Assembly (NCBI RefSeq): GCF_029963765.1
Contig: NZ_JALBYU010000011.1
Span: forward strand, 62,001 to 126,000
Source: Pseudomonas sp. UYIF39
Lineage (GTDB): Bacteria > Pseudomonadota > Gammaproteobacteria > Pseudomonadales > Pseudomonadaceae
Length of the DNA stretch: 64,000 nucleotides
Reading direction: 5' to 3'
Under the pieces are notes generated by a model. That model saw nothing but the letters and a program-made list of their open reading frames with translations, did not search any database and was not told the DNA's origin. The position numbers and the translations under genes were made by a program. Each line of letters starts with the position of its first letter. The first letter of the stretch is position 1. Shown here piece by piece: positions 8,621 through 16,786 of the stretch.

Positions 8621-9195
8621 CCCCTAATCGCCTAGGCCTTCTGGCCTTGACCCTGTGCCTCGGCATCAGCGGCTGCACCTCGGTGGTTAACGCCAGCCGT
8701 GAAGCACCGATTGAAGATGACCGCGGCACCCGCACCTTCGGCAGTAAGATCGACGACTCTCTGATCGACACCAAGGTCGGTGTGAACATCGCCAAGGCCG
8801 ATCCAGCCCTGGACAACGACTCGCACATCGTCGTCACAAGCTTCAACGGTGTCGTGCTGCTCGCCGGGCAAACCCCGCGTGCCGACCTCAAGGCCAAGGC
8901 CGAACAGGCTGCAGCGGCTGTTCAGCGCGTGAAGACAGTCCACAACGAACTGCAAGTCCTGCCACCTTCCGGCTTTCTTGCCCGCCAGAACGACACCTGG
9001 CTGACCTCCAAGATCAAGACCCAGATGCTCACCGATCCGAACATTCCGGGCTCGCGCATCAAGGTTGTCACAGAGAATGGTATCGTCTACCTGCTGGGTC
9101 TGCTGACCAAGCAGGAAGCGGCCCAAGCCACCAACCTGGTGCAAAGCGTTTCCGGCGTGCAGAAAATCGTGAAGCTGTTTGAGTACATCGACTGA
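8617..9195 (+). CDS. dolP: DolP (YraP), dual-BON-domain outer-membrane lipoprotein
   Basis: DolP is an outer-membrane lipoprotein that supports envelope integrity and septal amidase regulation. The 192-residue product has a signal peptide with lipobox ISGC. Two BON domains follow: the first about residues 47-112 (DDSLIDTKVGVNIAKAD...VVLLAGQTPR), the second about 125-190 (TSKIKTQMLTDPNIPGSRIKV...GIVYLLGLLTKQEA). It is the last gene of the lpoA-yraN-gmhA-dolP run and is followed directly by a terminator. Confidence 0.93.
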   Translation: MTPNRLGLLALTLCLGISGCTSVVNASREAPIEDDRGTRTFGSKIDDSLIDTKVGVNIAKADPALDNDSHIVVTSFNGVVLLAGQTPRADLKAKAEQAAAAVQRVKTVHNELQVLPPSGFLARQNDTWLTSKIKTQMLTDPNIPGSRIKVVTENGIVYLLGLLTKQEAAQATNLVQSVSGVQKIVKLFEYID

Positions 9196-9212
9196 CACTC
9201 AACACGCAGGCA

Positions 9213-9246
9213 CAAAAAAGGCGATCCTTTCGGATCGCCTTTTTTA
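9213..9246. terminator. Bidirectional intrinsic terminator between dolP and sspB
   Basis: A perfect 9-bp stem AGGCGATCC/GGATCGCCT with a TTTC loop is flanked by A6 on the left and T6 on the right. It can therefore end both the dolP transcript (plus) and the sspB transcript (minus). Confidence 0.9.
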
Positions 9247-9660
9247 TTACTTCACCACTTTCAAACTGGGTCGACCGCTGGGACGCGGCGGCTCTCTGTC
9301 GGGTGGCGGAATATCGTCATCCGGCTCGATCTCTTCCTCGTCTTCCATAGGCGATTCCAGATCAAACACCATGCCCTGACCGTTCTCCCGGGCGTAAATG
9401 CCCAGGATCGATGCGATAGGCACGTACAGGGTGTGCGGCACGCCACCGAAACGCCCTTCGAAGCTGACCGCTTCGTTGTCCATGTGCAGATGACGCACGG
9501 CTGCCGGCGATACGTTCAGGACAATCTGTCCGTCACTGGCAAAACCCTGAGGCACCTGCACCGACGGATACTCGGAATTGACCAGCATGTGCGGGGTGCA
9601 ATCGTTGTCCACAATCCACTCGTAGAGCGCGCGGACCAGATAAGGTCGACTGGAGTTCAT
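9247..9660 (-). CDS. sspB: SspB, ClpXP adaptor (specificity-enhancing factor)
   Basis: SspB delivers ssrA-tagged peptides to ClpXP. The 137-residue protein starts with the conserved SSRPYLVRALYEWIVDND and has NVSPAAVRHLHMDNEAVSFEGRFGG (tag-binding fold). A long acidic, proline-rich linker ends in the basic-hydrophobic LKVVK tail that docks on ClpX. It follows sspA by 16 bp on the minus strand, the standard sspAB operon. Confidence 0.96.
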   Translation of the reverse strand: MNSSRPYLVRALYEWIVDNDCTPHMLVNSEYPSVQVPQGFASDGQIVLNVSPAAVRHLHMDNEAVSFEGRFGGVPHTLYVPIASILGIYARENGQGMVFDLESPMEDEEEIEPDDDIPPPDREPPRPSGRPSLKVVK

Positions 9661-9676
9661 AGCGGCTCCTTAAGCC

Positions 9677-10294
9677 TTAGCGCATATCGCGTTCGACACC
9701 AGACAGACTCGCCTGGAAAGCCTCACGCGCAAACGAGCGCTCCATGTAATCAAGCAGCGGCTTGGCAGGCCGCGGCAGTTCTATACCCAGAATCGGCAAT
9801 CGCCAGAGTATTGGTAATAGGCAGCAATCCACCAGACTTTGTTCCTCACTGAGGAAAAACGGCTTGTCGGCGAACAACGGCGACACGCCGGTCAGGCTTT
9901 CGCGTAGCTCTTTACGAGCCACGACACGGGCTGCTTCCTTGGACCGGGAATCCAGAATCAGATCCACCAGGCCACACCAGTCTCGCTGAATACGATGAAT
10001 CAGCAGACGGCTGTTGGCACGCGCCACTGGATAAACCGGCAGTAAAGGCGGGTGCGGGTAACGCTCATCCAGATATTCCATCACCACGGTCGACTCCCAC
10101 AACGCCAGGTCACGATCGACCAGGGTGGGCAAGCTGCCGTAAGGGTTCACTTCAATCAGTTTAGGCGGCTGGCGACCAGCTTCCACGTAAATGATCTCGG
10201 CGCTGACACCCTTCTCTGCAAGTACGATACGCACTCGGTGGGAATAGTGGTCGGCGGGGTCGGAGTAACAGGCCAACCGATTGGTCACGCCCAT
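9677..10294 (-). CDS. sspA: SspA, stringent starvation protein A
   Basis: SspA is a GST-fold protein that binds RNA polymerase with sigma70 and remodels transcription in starvation and virulence. It lacks glutathione-transferase activity in studied species. The 205-residue protein has an N-terminal thioredoxin-like part (LACYSDPADHYSHRVRIVLAEKG) with the PYGSLPTL loop, and an all-helical C-domain with SLVDCCLLPILWRL. The first gene of sspAB, it lies downstream of petC with a long hairpin between. Confidence 0.96.
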   Translation of the reverse strand: MGVTNRLACYSDPADHYSHRVRIVLAEKGVSAEIIYVEAGRQPPKLIEVNPYGSLPTLVDRDLALWESTVVMEYLDERYPHPPLLPVYPVARANSRLLIHRIQRDWCGLVDLILDSRSKEAARVVARKELRESLTGVSPLFADKPFFLSEEQSLVDCCLLPILWRLPILGIELPRPAKPLLDYMERSFAREAFQASLSGVERDMR

Positions 10295-10336
10295 GGCGGT
10301 CCTCCTCGCTTGTTGAAATTATCGGAAACGGAAAAA

Positions 10337-10418
10337 CGCGCGCGCCCAGAGGGCGCCTCCCGTAACGCCTGGATCACCAGGCTCGTTACACCTTCAGAGA
10401 CGCCCTTGGGCGCGCGCG
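10337..10418. other. 82-nt near-perfect long hairpin between petC and sspA
   Basis: The outer arms 10337-10359 and 10397-10418 are complementary over about 22 bp with one bulge and one mismatch (CGCGCGCGCCC pairs with GGGCGCGCGCG). Inside them GTAAC/GTTAC and GCCTGG/CCAGGC form an apical stem with loop ATCA. It sits in the petC-sspA gap and could act as a terminator, an RNA-processing site or a stability element. No T-run follows on the minus strand. Confidence 0.75.
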
Positions 10419-10442
10419 ATTGACAGCAATTTTACAGCAATA

Positions 10443-11225
10443 TCAATGGACGTCTTTCCAGTATTCACGCTTGAGCAAGTATGCGAATACGAAGAAGAAC
10501 GCCAGGTACAGCAACACATAGGTACCGATGCGCTGATGCTGCAGCTTCACCGGGTTGGCCGAGTAGGCCAGGAAGGTCACCAGATTCTTGACCTTCTCGT
10601 CGAACTGCTCTTCGTTCAGCGTGCCGGTTTTCGGCAGTATGGTCAGCTGGTCGCAGGCTTCATGAGTCAAAGCGGTGCCGGTCAGCGGATCGTATTGCTT
10701 CTTGCCGTCTTCGACGATTTGAACTTGTTTACAGCCTACCACCTGACGACCCTGCAGGCCGACCAGAACGTTAGGCATCCCGACGTTCGGGAACACCTTG
10801 TTGTTCACACCCCAAGGACGCGATGGGTCTTCGTAGAAAGATCTCAGGTAACCGTAGAGCCAGTCAGTGCCACGAACGCGGGCGACCAGGGTCAGGTCGG
10901 GCGGCGCCGCACCGAACCAGGTCTTGGCGTCAGCCGGCTGCATGCCGATGCTCATGTGGTCGCCGATCTTGGCGCCGGTGAGCACCAGCTTCGAGAGCAT
11001 CAGGTCGTGCGGAATGCCCAAGTCATCGGCGACACGCTCGTAACGCTGGAACTTGGCGCTGTGACAGCCCATGCAGTAGTTGGCGAATGTACGCGCGCCA
11101 TCCTGCATGGCAGCCTTGTCGGAAACGTCGATGTCGACCTTTTCGAGCTCAGGACCACCGTGTTCGGCCGCGAAGGACAGCACAGGCAAAGCAGCAAGAA
11201 TCAGTACAGCAAATAGCTTTTTCAT
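10443..11225 (-). CDS. petC: Cytochrome c1, bc1 complex (PetC)
   Basis: This is the membrane-anchored c-type cytochrome that carries electrons from the Rieske protein to soluble cytochrome c. The 260-residue product has a signal peptide (LFAVLILAALPVLSFA), the haem site CMGCH near residue 50, a Met axial-ligand region, and a C-terminal transmembrane anchor (YVLLYLAFFFVFAYLLKREYWKDVH). I chose the ATG overlapping the petB stop (11225) rather than longer frames reaching into petB. It is the last gene of petABC. Confidence 0.97.
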   Translation of the reverse strand: MKKLFAVLILAALPVLSFAAEHGGPELEKVDIDVSDKAAMQDGARTFANYCMGCHSAKFQRYERVADDLGIPHDLMLSKLVLTGAKIGDHMSIGMQPADAKTWFGAAPPDLTLVARVRGTDWLYGYLRSFYEDPSRPWGVNNKVFPNVGMPNVLVGLQGRQVVGCKQVQIVEDGKKQYDPLTGTALTHEACDQLTILPKTGTLNEEQFDEKVKNLVTFLAYSANPVKLQHQRIGTYVLLYLAFFFVFAYLLKREYWKDVH

Positions 11226-12436
11226 CAGCCAGTCACCCTTTCCGGAACCGGTTTGGTCTTCTCGAGCCTGGTGTAGAACGGCATCAGAATGAAGTAGGCG
11301 AAGTACAGGAAGGTACATACCTGCGACAGCAACGTCCGCTCAGGGGTTGGGGCCAGTACGCCCAGCACGCCCAGGATCACGAACGAGATGCAGAACACCC
11401 AGAGCCAGATCTTGCTCAGCCAGCCTTTGTAGCGCATCGACTTGACCGGGCTACGATCGAGCCATGGCAGGACGAACAGCACAGCAATGGCCGCGCCCAT
11501 GGCGATAACGCCCAGGAGCTTGTCCGGAATCGCCCGCAGAATCGCGTAGAACGGCGTGAAGTACCAGACCGGAGCGATGTGCTCTGGCGTCTTGAAGGCG
11601 TTCGCCACTTCAAAGTTCGGCTTCTCGAGGAAGTAGCCGCCCATTTCCGGGAAGAAGAACACGATCGAGCAGAAGATGAACAGGAACACCACCACGCCGA
11701 CGATATCTTTCACGGTGTAGTACGGGTGGAAGGCAATGCCGTCCAGCGGTACACCGTTTTCGTCTTTGAATTTCTTGATGTCCACGCCGTCCGGGTTGTT
11801 CGAACCGACTTCGTGCAGCGCCAGAACGTGCAGCACCACCAGACCGAGGATCACGATCGGCAAGGCAACAACGTGCAGGGCGAAGAAGCGGTTCAGGGTG
11901 ATACCGGAAATCAGGTAGTCACCACGGATCCATTGAGTCAGATCGTTGCCGATGACCGGGATCGCACCGAACAGCGAGATGATCACCTGGGCACCCCAGT
12001 AGGACATCTGGCCCCACGGCAGCAGGTAACCCATGAAGGCTTCAGCCATCAGCGCCAGATAGATCAGCATGCCGAAGACCCACACCAGCTCACGCGGCTT
12101 CTGGTACGAACCGTAGAGCAAGCCACGGAACATGTGCAGATAGACCACGATGAAGAACGCCGAGGCGCCGGTGGAGTGCAGCAGACGCAGGATCGAGCCG
12201 TACTCGACGTCGCGCATGATGTATTCGACGGAAGCAAACGCCTCTTCCGCCGACGGGGTGTAGCTCATGGTCAGCCAGACACCGGTAACGATCTGGTTGA
12301 CCAGAACGAGCAGTGCGAGGGAGCCAAAGAAATAGAAGAAGTTGAAGTTCTTCGGGGCGTAGTACTTGCTGAGATGGTCTTCCCACATTTTGGTCGCGGG
12401 AAAGCGCGCATCAACCCAATCCATGAACTTGCTCAT
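11225..12436 (-). CDS. petB: Cytochrome b, bc1 complex (PetB)
   Basis: Cytochrome b is the core membrane subunit of ubiquinol:cytochrome c oxidoreductase and carries haems bL and bH and the Qo/Qi sites. About eight membrane helices are visible. Haem-ligand His pairs lie in the second and fourth helices (HSTGASAFFIVVYLHMFRG and RFFALHVVALPIVILGLVVLHV). The Qo-site motif appears as PEW-like EHIAPVWYFTPFYAILRAIP. It is 403 residues. The ATG at 12436 overlaps the petA stop (TGATG); an in-frame GTG is one codon upstream. Confidence 0.97.
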   Translation of the reverse strand: MSKFMDWVDARFPATKMWEDHLSKYYAPKNFNFFYFFGSLALLVLVNQIVTGVWLTMSYTPSAEEAFASVEYIMRDVEYGSILRLLHSTGASAFFIVVYLHMFRGLLYGSYQKPRELVWVFGMLIYLALMAEAFMGYLLPWGQMSYWGAQVIISLFGAIPVIGNDLTQWIRGDYLISGITLNRFFALHVVALPIVILGLVVLHVLALHEVGSNNPDGVDIKKFKDENGVPLDGIAFHPYYTVKDIVGVVVFLFIFCSIVFFFPEMGGYFLEKPNFEVANAFKTPEHIAPVWYFTPFYAILRAIPDKLLGVIAMGAAIAVLFVLPWLDRSPVKSMRYKGWLSKIWLWVFCISFVILGVLGVLAPTPERTLLSQVCTFLYFAYFILMPFYTRLEKTKPVPERVTG

Positions 12437-13029
12437 CACGCTTTCTCCGTATCGACGCCAATGACAATGATGTCATCGGTCTCATAGGAATGCGGGGGAA
12501 CTGGCAGGTTCAAAGGCGCAGGTTGCGACTTGTAGACGCGGCCAGCCAGATCGTAGTGGGAACCGTGGCAAGGGCAGAAATAACCACCTACCCAGTCCTT
12601 GCCCAGATCCGCAGGAGCCACTTCTGGACGGAAGGTCGGCGAGCAACCCAGGTGTGTGCAGATACCGATCAGCAGCAGAACCTCTGGCTTGATCGAACGC
12701 GTTTCTGGATCGACGTAGGTCGGTTGTGTCGAGTTCTTGGAGGTCGGGTCAGACAGCTGGCCCTCGATCTTTTTCAGATTCCCCAGGATTTCCGCGGTTC
12801 GGCGGACAATGAACACCGGCTGACCGCGCCACTCAGCAATCATCTGCTGGCCTGGCTCGATTTTGCTGACATTCACCTTCACCGGTGCACCTGCAGCTTT
12901 CGCCTTGGCACTGGGAAACCATGACCCCACGAACGGGACCGCAGCCCCCACCGCTCCTGCAGCACCCACCACGGATGTGGCTGCTACCAAGAAGCGACGC
13001 CGGCCTGCATTCACGCCGTCATTGCTCAT
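12436..13029 (-). CDS. petA: Rieske iron-sulfur subunit, bc1 complex (PetA)
   Basis: The Rieske subunit takes electrons from ubiquinol and passes them to cytochrome c1. The 197-residue protein has a twin-arginine-type N-terminus (GRRRFLVAATSVVGAAG) that also serves as membrane anchor. The [2Fe-2S] motifs are CTHLGC near residue 126 and CPCHGS near residue 151. It is the first gene of petABC. The 267-nt gap to rpsI upstream presumably contains the promoter. Confidence 0.97.
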   Translation of the reverse strand: MSNDGVNAGRRRFLVAATSVVGAAGAVGAAVPFVGSWFPSAKAKAAGAPVKVNVSKIEPGQQMIAEWRGQPVFIVRRTAEILGNLKKIEGQLSDPTSKNSTQPTYVDPETRSIKPEVLLLIGICTHLGCSPTFRPEVAPADLGKDWVGGYFCPCHGSHYDLAGRVYKSQPAPLNLPVPPHSYETDDIIVIGVDTEKA

Positions 13030-13237
13030 TCAGTCCTCTCCCATCAGCTTTGTGGCCTGTTAAATCAGGCGTCTACTAAGTAAAAATCTGAACTTATAAA
13101 AATTTTGCCGAATGGTAATGAAAAGCCCCAATTCTGACAAGGTAATTACCGAGGGGCTCCACTGCCAAGCCTTGCAGTATAGGGCTTCTACGGCTGTGGC
13201 AAGTTGTCACAGAGCAATTCTTTGATAAATCGCGCCC

Positions 13238-13275
13238 ATAAAAAAACGCCCAGCTTCGCAAGGAAACTGGGCGTT
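13238..13275 (-). terminator. Intrinsic terminator of rplM-rpsI
   Basis: On the minus strand, AACGCCCAG and CTGGGCGTT form a 9-bp stem followed by a T-run (the A-run at 13238-13246). It lies about 20 bp beyond the rpsI stop. Confidence 0.88.
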
Positions 13276-13296
13276 CTTTTTGAACGTAAAAGCGAA

Positions 13297-13689
13297 TTAA
13301 CGCTTCGAGTACTGCGGACGCTTACGCGCTTTACGCAGACCAACTTTCTTACGTTCAACTTCACGTGCATCGCGAGTAACGAAGCCAGCTTTGCGCAGAG
13401 CGCCACGCAGGGTTTCGTCGTACTGCATCAGTGCGCGAGTGATACCATGGCGGATTGCGCCAGCTTGACCACTTACACCACCACCGATCACGGTGACGTA
13501 GATGTCGAATTTCTCGACAGTCTCAGTCAGTTCCAGCGGCTGACGAACTACCATGCGGGCAGTTTCGCGGCCGAAGAAATTTTCCAGGGTGCGGTTGTTG
13601 ATGGAGATGTTACCAGTACCCGGACGCAGGAAAACGCGTGCGGTTGCGGTCTTGCGACGGCCAGTGCCGTAATTTTGAGTCGCCGACAT
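13297..13689 (-). CDS. rpsI: 30S ribosomal protein S9
   Basis: S9 contacts the P-site tRNA through its C-terminal basic tail. The 130-residue protein has the family core YGTGRRKTATARVFLRPGTG and ends RKARKRPQYSKR, the conserved terminal KR. It is 14 bp downstream of rplM, with which it is always paired. Confidence 0.99.
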   Translation of the reverse strand: MSATQNYGTGRRKTATARVFLRPGTGNISINNRTLENFFGRETARMVVRQPLELTETVEKFDIYVTVIGGGVSGQAGAIRHGITRALMQYDETLRGALRKAGFVTRDAREVERKKVGLRKARKRPQYSKR

Positions 13690-13703
13690 AATGAACTATT
13701 CCG

Positions 13704-14132
13704 TTAAAACTTCAGTTCTTGGGGCTGCTGAGCAGTATGAGGGTGTACAGCGCCCGCATAGACTTTCAGCTTACGATACATGTCGCGACCCAGCGGGTTC
13801 TTAGGCAGCATGCCTTTGACCGCGGTCTCGATCACGCGCTCAGGGGCTTTAGCAATCAGCTTTTCGAAGTTGATCGACTTGATGCCGCCCGGGAAACCGG
13901 AGTGGGAGTAGTAGATTTTGTCGGTGGTTTTAGCACCGGTTACACGAATCTGCTCGGCATTGATAACGACGATGTAATCGCCGGTGTCAACGTGAGGAGT
14001 GTACTCAGCTTTATGCTTGCCACGCAGACGGCTCGCGATTTCGGTGGCCAGACGACCCAGGGTCTGACCTGCAGCGTCGACGACAAACCAGTCGCGCTGT
14101 ACTGTTTCCGGTTTAGCAGTAAAAGTTTTCAT
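13704..14132 (-). CDS. rplM: 50S ribosomal protein L13
   Basis: L13 is an early-assembly large-subunit protein and, in E. coli, the autogenous regulator of rplM-rpsI. The 142-residue protein has WFVVDAAGQTLGRLATEIASRLRGK and the GMLPKNPLGRDMYRKLKVY signature. It is the first gene of the operon, with a strong promoter about 45-70 bp upstream. Confidence 0.99.
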   Translation of the reverse strand: MKTFTAKPETVQRDWFVVDAAGQTLGRLATEIASRLRGKHKAEYTPHVDTGDYIVVINAEQIRVTGAKTTDKIYYSHSGFPGGIKSINFEKLIAKAPERVIETAVKGMLPKNPLGRDMYRKLKVYAGAVHPHTAQQPQELKF

Positions 14133-14173
14133 TCTTTATAGCCTCAGGGGCCGCCCTGTAAATTAGACGGCGG

Positions 14174-14202
14174 ATCTTACTGAATAGTGCGTACTTTGAC
14201 AA
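14174..14202 (-). promoter_or_regulatory. Sigma70-type promoter of rplM-rpsI
   Basis: On the minus strand, TTGTCA (14197-14202) and TAAGAT (14174-14179) are separated by exactly 17 bp, about 42 bp upstream of the rplM ATG. A GC-rich tract just after the -10 box fits a stringently controlled ribosomal promoter, which is inference. Confidence 0.7.
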
Positions 14203-14377
14203 GTCAAAGGCAGCCGGATACAGACGCTTTCGGGGGCTCGGGTCGGCGCGTCCGTTCAACGGCAAGATTCTTCGGCGGCGGCGCATCACTTCCACTGCAG
14301 AAAGAGGTGCGCAATTATGCAGATTGCGAAAAATAATTCAACCTGCTTTTATGATTGTTTTGCCCAAGGAGCACCCG

Positions 14378-15418
14378 ATGGACTATCGCCAGCTAGGCCG
14401 AACCAATCTGAACGTGAGTGCAATCTGCCTCGGCACCATGACCTGGGGCGAGCAAAACAGCGAGGCTGAAGCCTTCGCCCAGATTGAACGGGCCAAAAGT
14501 GCCGGGATCAATTTCATCGACACTGCCGAGATGTACCCGGTGCCGCCCAAGGCCGAAACCTACGCTACGACCGAGCGCTACATCGGCAATTACTTCAAAA
14601 GCCGTGGTGATCGCGCCGACTGGATCCTGGCCAGCAAGATCGCTGGCCCCGGCAACACCATCGATTACATCCGCGACAAAAACCTGCGGCACAACCGCCA
14701 GCACATCACCGAAGCCGTGGACGCCAGCCTCAAGCGCTTGCAGACCGACTACATCGACCTCTACCAGCTGCATTGGCCGGAGCGCAGCACCAATTTCTTC
14801 GGCCAGCTCGGTTACAAACACAAGATCGAAGCCAACCTCACGCCACTGGAGGACACCCTCGAAGCGTTGGACGAACAGGTCAAGGCCGGCAAGATCCGCC
14901 ACATCGGCCTGTCCAACGAAACGCCGTGGGGCACCATGCGCTTCCTCGCCCTGGCCGAAGCCCGTGGCTGGCCGCGCGCCGTGTCGATCCAGAACCCGTA
15001 CAACCTGCTCAACCGCAGCTTCGAAGTCGGCCTGGCGGAAATCGCCATCCGCGAACAGTGCGGCCTGCTCGCTTATTCGCCGCTGGCGTTCGGTTTCCTG
15101 TCGGGCAAGTACGAAGGTGGCGCCCGCCCGCCTAAAGGCCGCTTGAGCCTCTACAGCCGCTTCAGCCGCTATTTCAACCCACAGTCGGAAGCAGCGTGCA
15201 GTCGTTATGTGGCACTGGCGCGTGAACACGGCCTGGACCCGGCGCAAATGGCGTTGGCGTTTGTCACTCAGCAGCCATTTGTGACCAGCAACATCATTGG
15301 CGCGACGACGATGGAGCAGCTTGAAAGCAATTTAGCGAGCTTCGAGCTGAAACTATCCGATGAAGTGCTGGAGGGGATTGAGGCGATTCACAAGGATCAC
15401 CCGAACCCTGCGCCTTGA
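14378..15418 (+). CDS. Tas-like NADP(H)-dependent aldo-keto reductase
   Basis: This TIM-barrel oxidoreductase uses NADPH to reduce aldehydes or ketones; the natural substrate is not known. The 346-residue protein starts MDYRQLGRTNLNVS. The catalytic tetrad appears as Asp and Tyr in FIDTAEMYPVPP, Lys in ILASKIAG and His in YQLHWPER. The long insert containing TNFFGQLGYKHK and the NADP-binding C-terminus (VTSNIIGATTMEQLESNL) fit the E. coli Tas group. I chose the ATG at 14378, preceded by AAGGAG, over the upstream in-frame ATGs. It is a single-gene unit divergent from rplM. Confidence 0.9.
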   Translation: MDYRQLGRTNLNVSAICLGTMTWGEQNSEAEAFAQIERAKSAGINFIDTAEMYPVPPKAETYATTERYIGNYFKSRGDRADWILASKIAGPGNTIDYIRDKNLRHNRQHITEAVDASLKRLQTDYIDLYQLHWPERSTNFFGQLGYKHKIEANLTPLEDTLEALDEQVKAGKIRHIGLSNETPWGTMRFLALAEARGWPRAVSIQNPYNLLNRSFEVGLAEIAIREQCGLLAYSPLAFGFLSGKYEGGARPPKGRLSLYSRFSRYFNPQSEAACSRYVALAREHGLDPAQMALAFVTQQPFVTSNIIGATTMEQLESNLASFELKLSDEVLEGIEAIHKDHPNPAP

Positions 15419-15434
15419 TTGATTTCTAGATCCA

Positions 15435-15493
15435 TTCGCGAGCAGGCTCGCTCCCACAGGAGATCACTTAACCTCCGGGAGCCTGCTCGCGAA
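15435..15493. repeat. REPIN (paired inverted REP palindromes)
   Basis: TTCGCGAGCAGGCTCGCTCC and its inverted partner GAGCCTGCTCGCGAA flank a short spacer. It lies between two convergent genes, a typical Pseudomonas REP site. Confidence 0.8.
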
Positions 15494-15504
15494 AGCGGTC
15501 TAAA

Positions 15505-16641
15505 TTACAGCGACCGCGCAATAATCTCCTTCATGATTTCATTGGTCCCCGCATAAATCCGCTGCACCCGCGCATCCGCCCACGCCCGGGCGATCGGGTA
15601 TTCCCACATGAAACCGTAACCGCCATGCAACTGCACGCACTCGTCGAGTACCTTGCATTGCAGGTCAGTGCCCCAGTACTTGGCCATCGCCGCTGTCGGC
15701 ACATCGAGCTTGCCTTGCAGGTGCAGTTCCAGACAGCGATCGACGAAGACCCGACCGATCTGAATCTCGGTCGCCATCTCCGCCAGTTTGAAGCGGGTGT
15801 TCTGGAAGTCGGCGATCGCCTTGCCGAATGCCTTGCGCTCGCGGGTGTAATCCAGCGTCCATTGCAACGCAGCTTCAGCCGAAGCAAGCCCGCCGATGGC
15901 AACGGTAAGACGCTCTTGAGGCAATTCCTGCATCAGGTACGCGAAGCCCATCCCAGCCTGCCCCAAAAGGTTTTCCTTGGGCACTCGAACGTCCTGGAAG
16001 AACAGTTCCGAGGTGTCCTGAGCCTTCATGCCGACTTTTTCCAGGCGCTTGCCCTTGACGAAGCCTGGGGTGTTGGCTTCCACCAGAAACAGGCTGGTGC
16101 CTTTCGCGCCGGCCTTCGGATCGGTCTTGGCCACGACAATCACCAGGTCCGCCAGATAGCCGTTGGTGATGAACGTCTTCGAACCGTTGATCACATACTC
16201 GTCGCCATCGAGCACCGCGGTGGTTTTCACCCCTTGCAGGTCGGAACCGGCACCAGGCTCGGTCATGGCAATCGCCGTAACCATCTCCCCAGACACCAGT
16301 TTCGGCAGGTATTTGTGTTTCAGCGCCTCACTACCGTAATGCAGGATGTAAGGCGCGACGATGTCCGAATGCAGGGAAAAACCGATACCGGTCAGGCCGA
16401 GACGACCGACCTCTTCGATCACCACCGCGCTGTAGAGAAAGTCCGCCCCCAGGCCGCCGTATTCTTCCGGCAGATGCGAACAGAGCATCCCCGCCTCCCC
16501 TGCCTTGTTCCAGAGTTTGCGGTCGATATAGCCTTGTTTCTCCCATTGCCCATGGAACGGCACAGCCTCTTTTTCGAGGAACGTTCGCACGCTGTCGCGA
16601 AAAAGTTCGTGCTCGGAACTGAACAATGTTCTGGGGATCAT
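15505..16641 (-). CDS. Acyl-CoA dehydrogenase (long-chain ACAD-like)
   Basis: This is an FAD enzyme that inserts the alpha-beta double bond into an acyl-CoA and passes electrons to ETF. The 378-residue protein shows both ACAD signatures: AMTEPGAGSDLQG and QLHGGYGFMWEYPIARAWAD. At the C-terminal spot where medium- and short-chain enzymes carry the catalytic Glu (YEGT), it reads YAGTNEIM. The LPQERL motif near residue 240 instead matches long-chain ACAD, whose catalytic Glu is there. Chain-length preference is inferred. It is a single gene, divergent from the GlxA-type regulator. Confidence 0.88.
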   Translation of the reverse strand: MIPRTLFSSEHELFRDSVRTFLEKEAVPFHGQWEKQGYIDRKLWNKAGEAGMLCSHLPEEYGGLGADFLYSAVVIEEVGRLGLTGIGFSLHSDIVAPYILHYGSEALKHKYLPKLVSGEMVTAIAMTEPGAGSDLQGVKTTAVLDGDEYVINGSKTFITNGYLADLVIVVAKTDPKAGAKGTSLFLVEANTPGFVKGKRLEKVGMKAQDTSELFFQDVRVPKENLLGQAGMGFAYLMQELPQERLTVAIGGLASAEAALQWTLDYTRERKAFGKAIADFQNTRFKLAEMATEIQIGRVFVDRCLELHLQGKLDVPTAAMAKYWGTDLQCKVLDECVQLHGGYGFMWEYPIARAWADARVQRIYAGTNEIMKEIIARSL

Positions 16642-16786
16642 GCGGCACCTATCGTTGTTGTTAGCCGGAATTGACCTTCAGAGACTATGCCCCGCATCCG
16701 ATACAGGACACTGGACACATCAGACAAAAAATAAGACGATCCAGCCGTCTGGTGACCACTTTCCCCTATAAGAATAAAGTTGAATT

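Noticed and set aside
11087..12487. 466-codon plus-strand frame opposite petB/petC
   Set aside because: Antisense shadow rich in His/Arg/Gln; petB and petC on the minus strand are certain.
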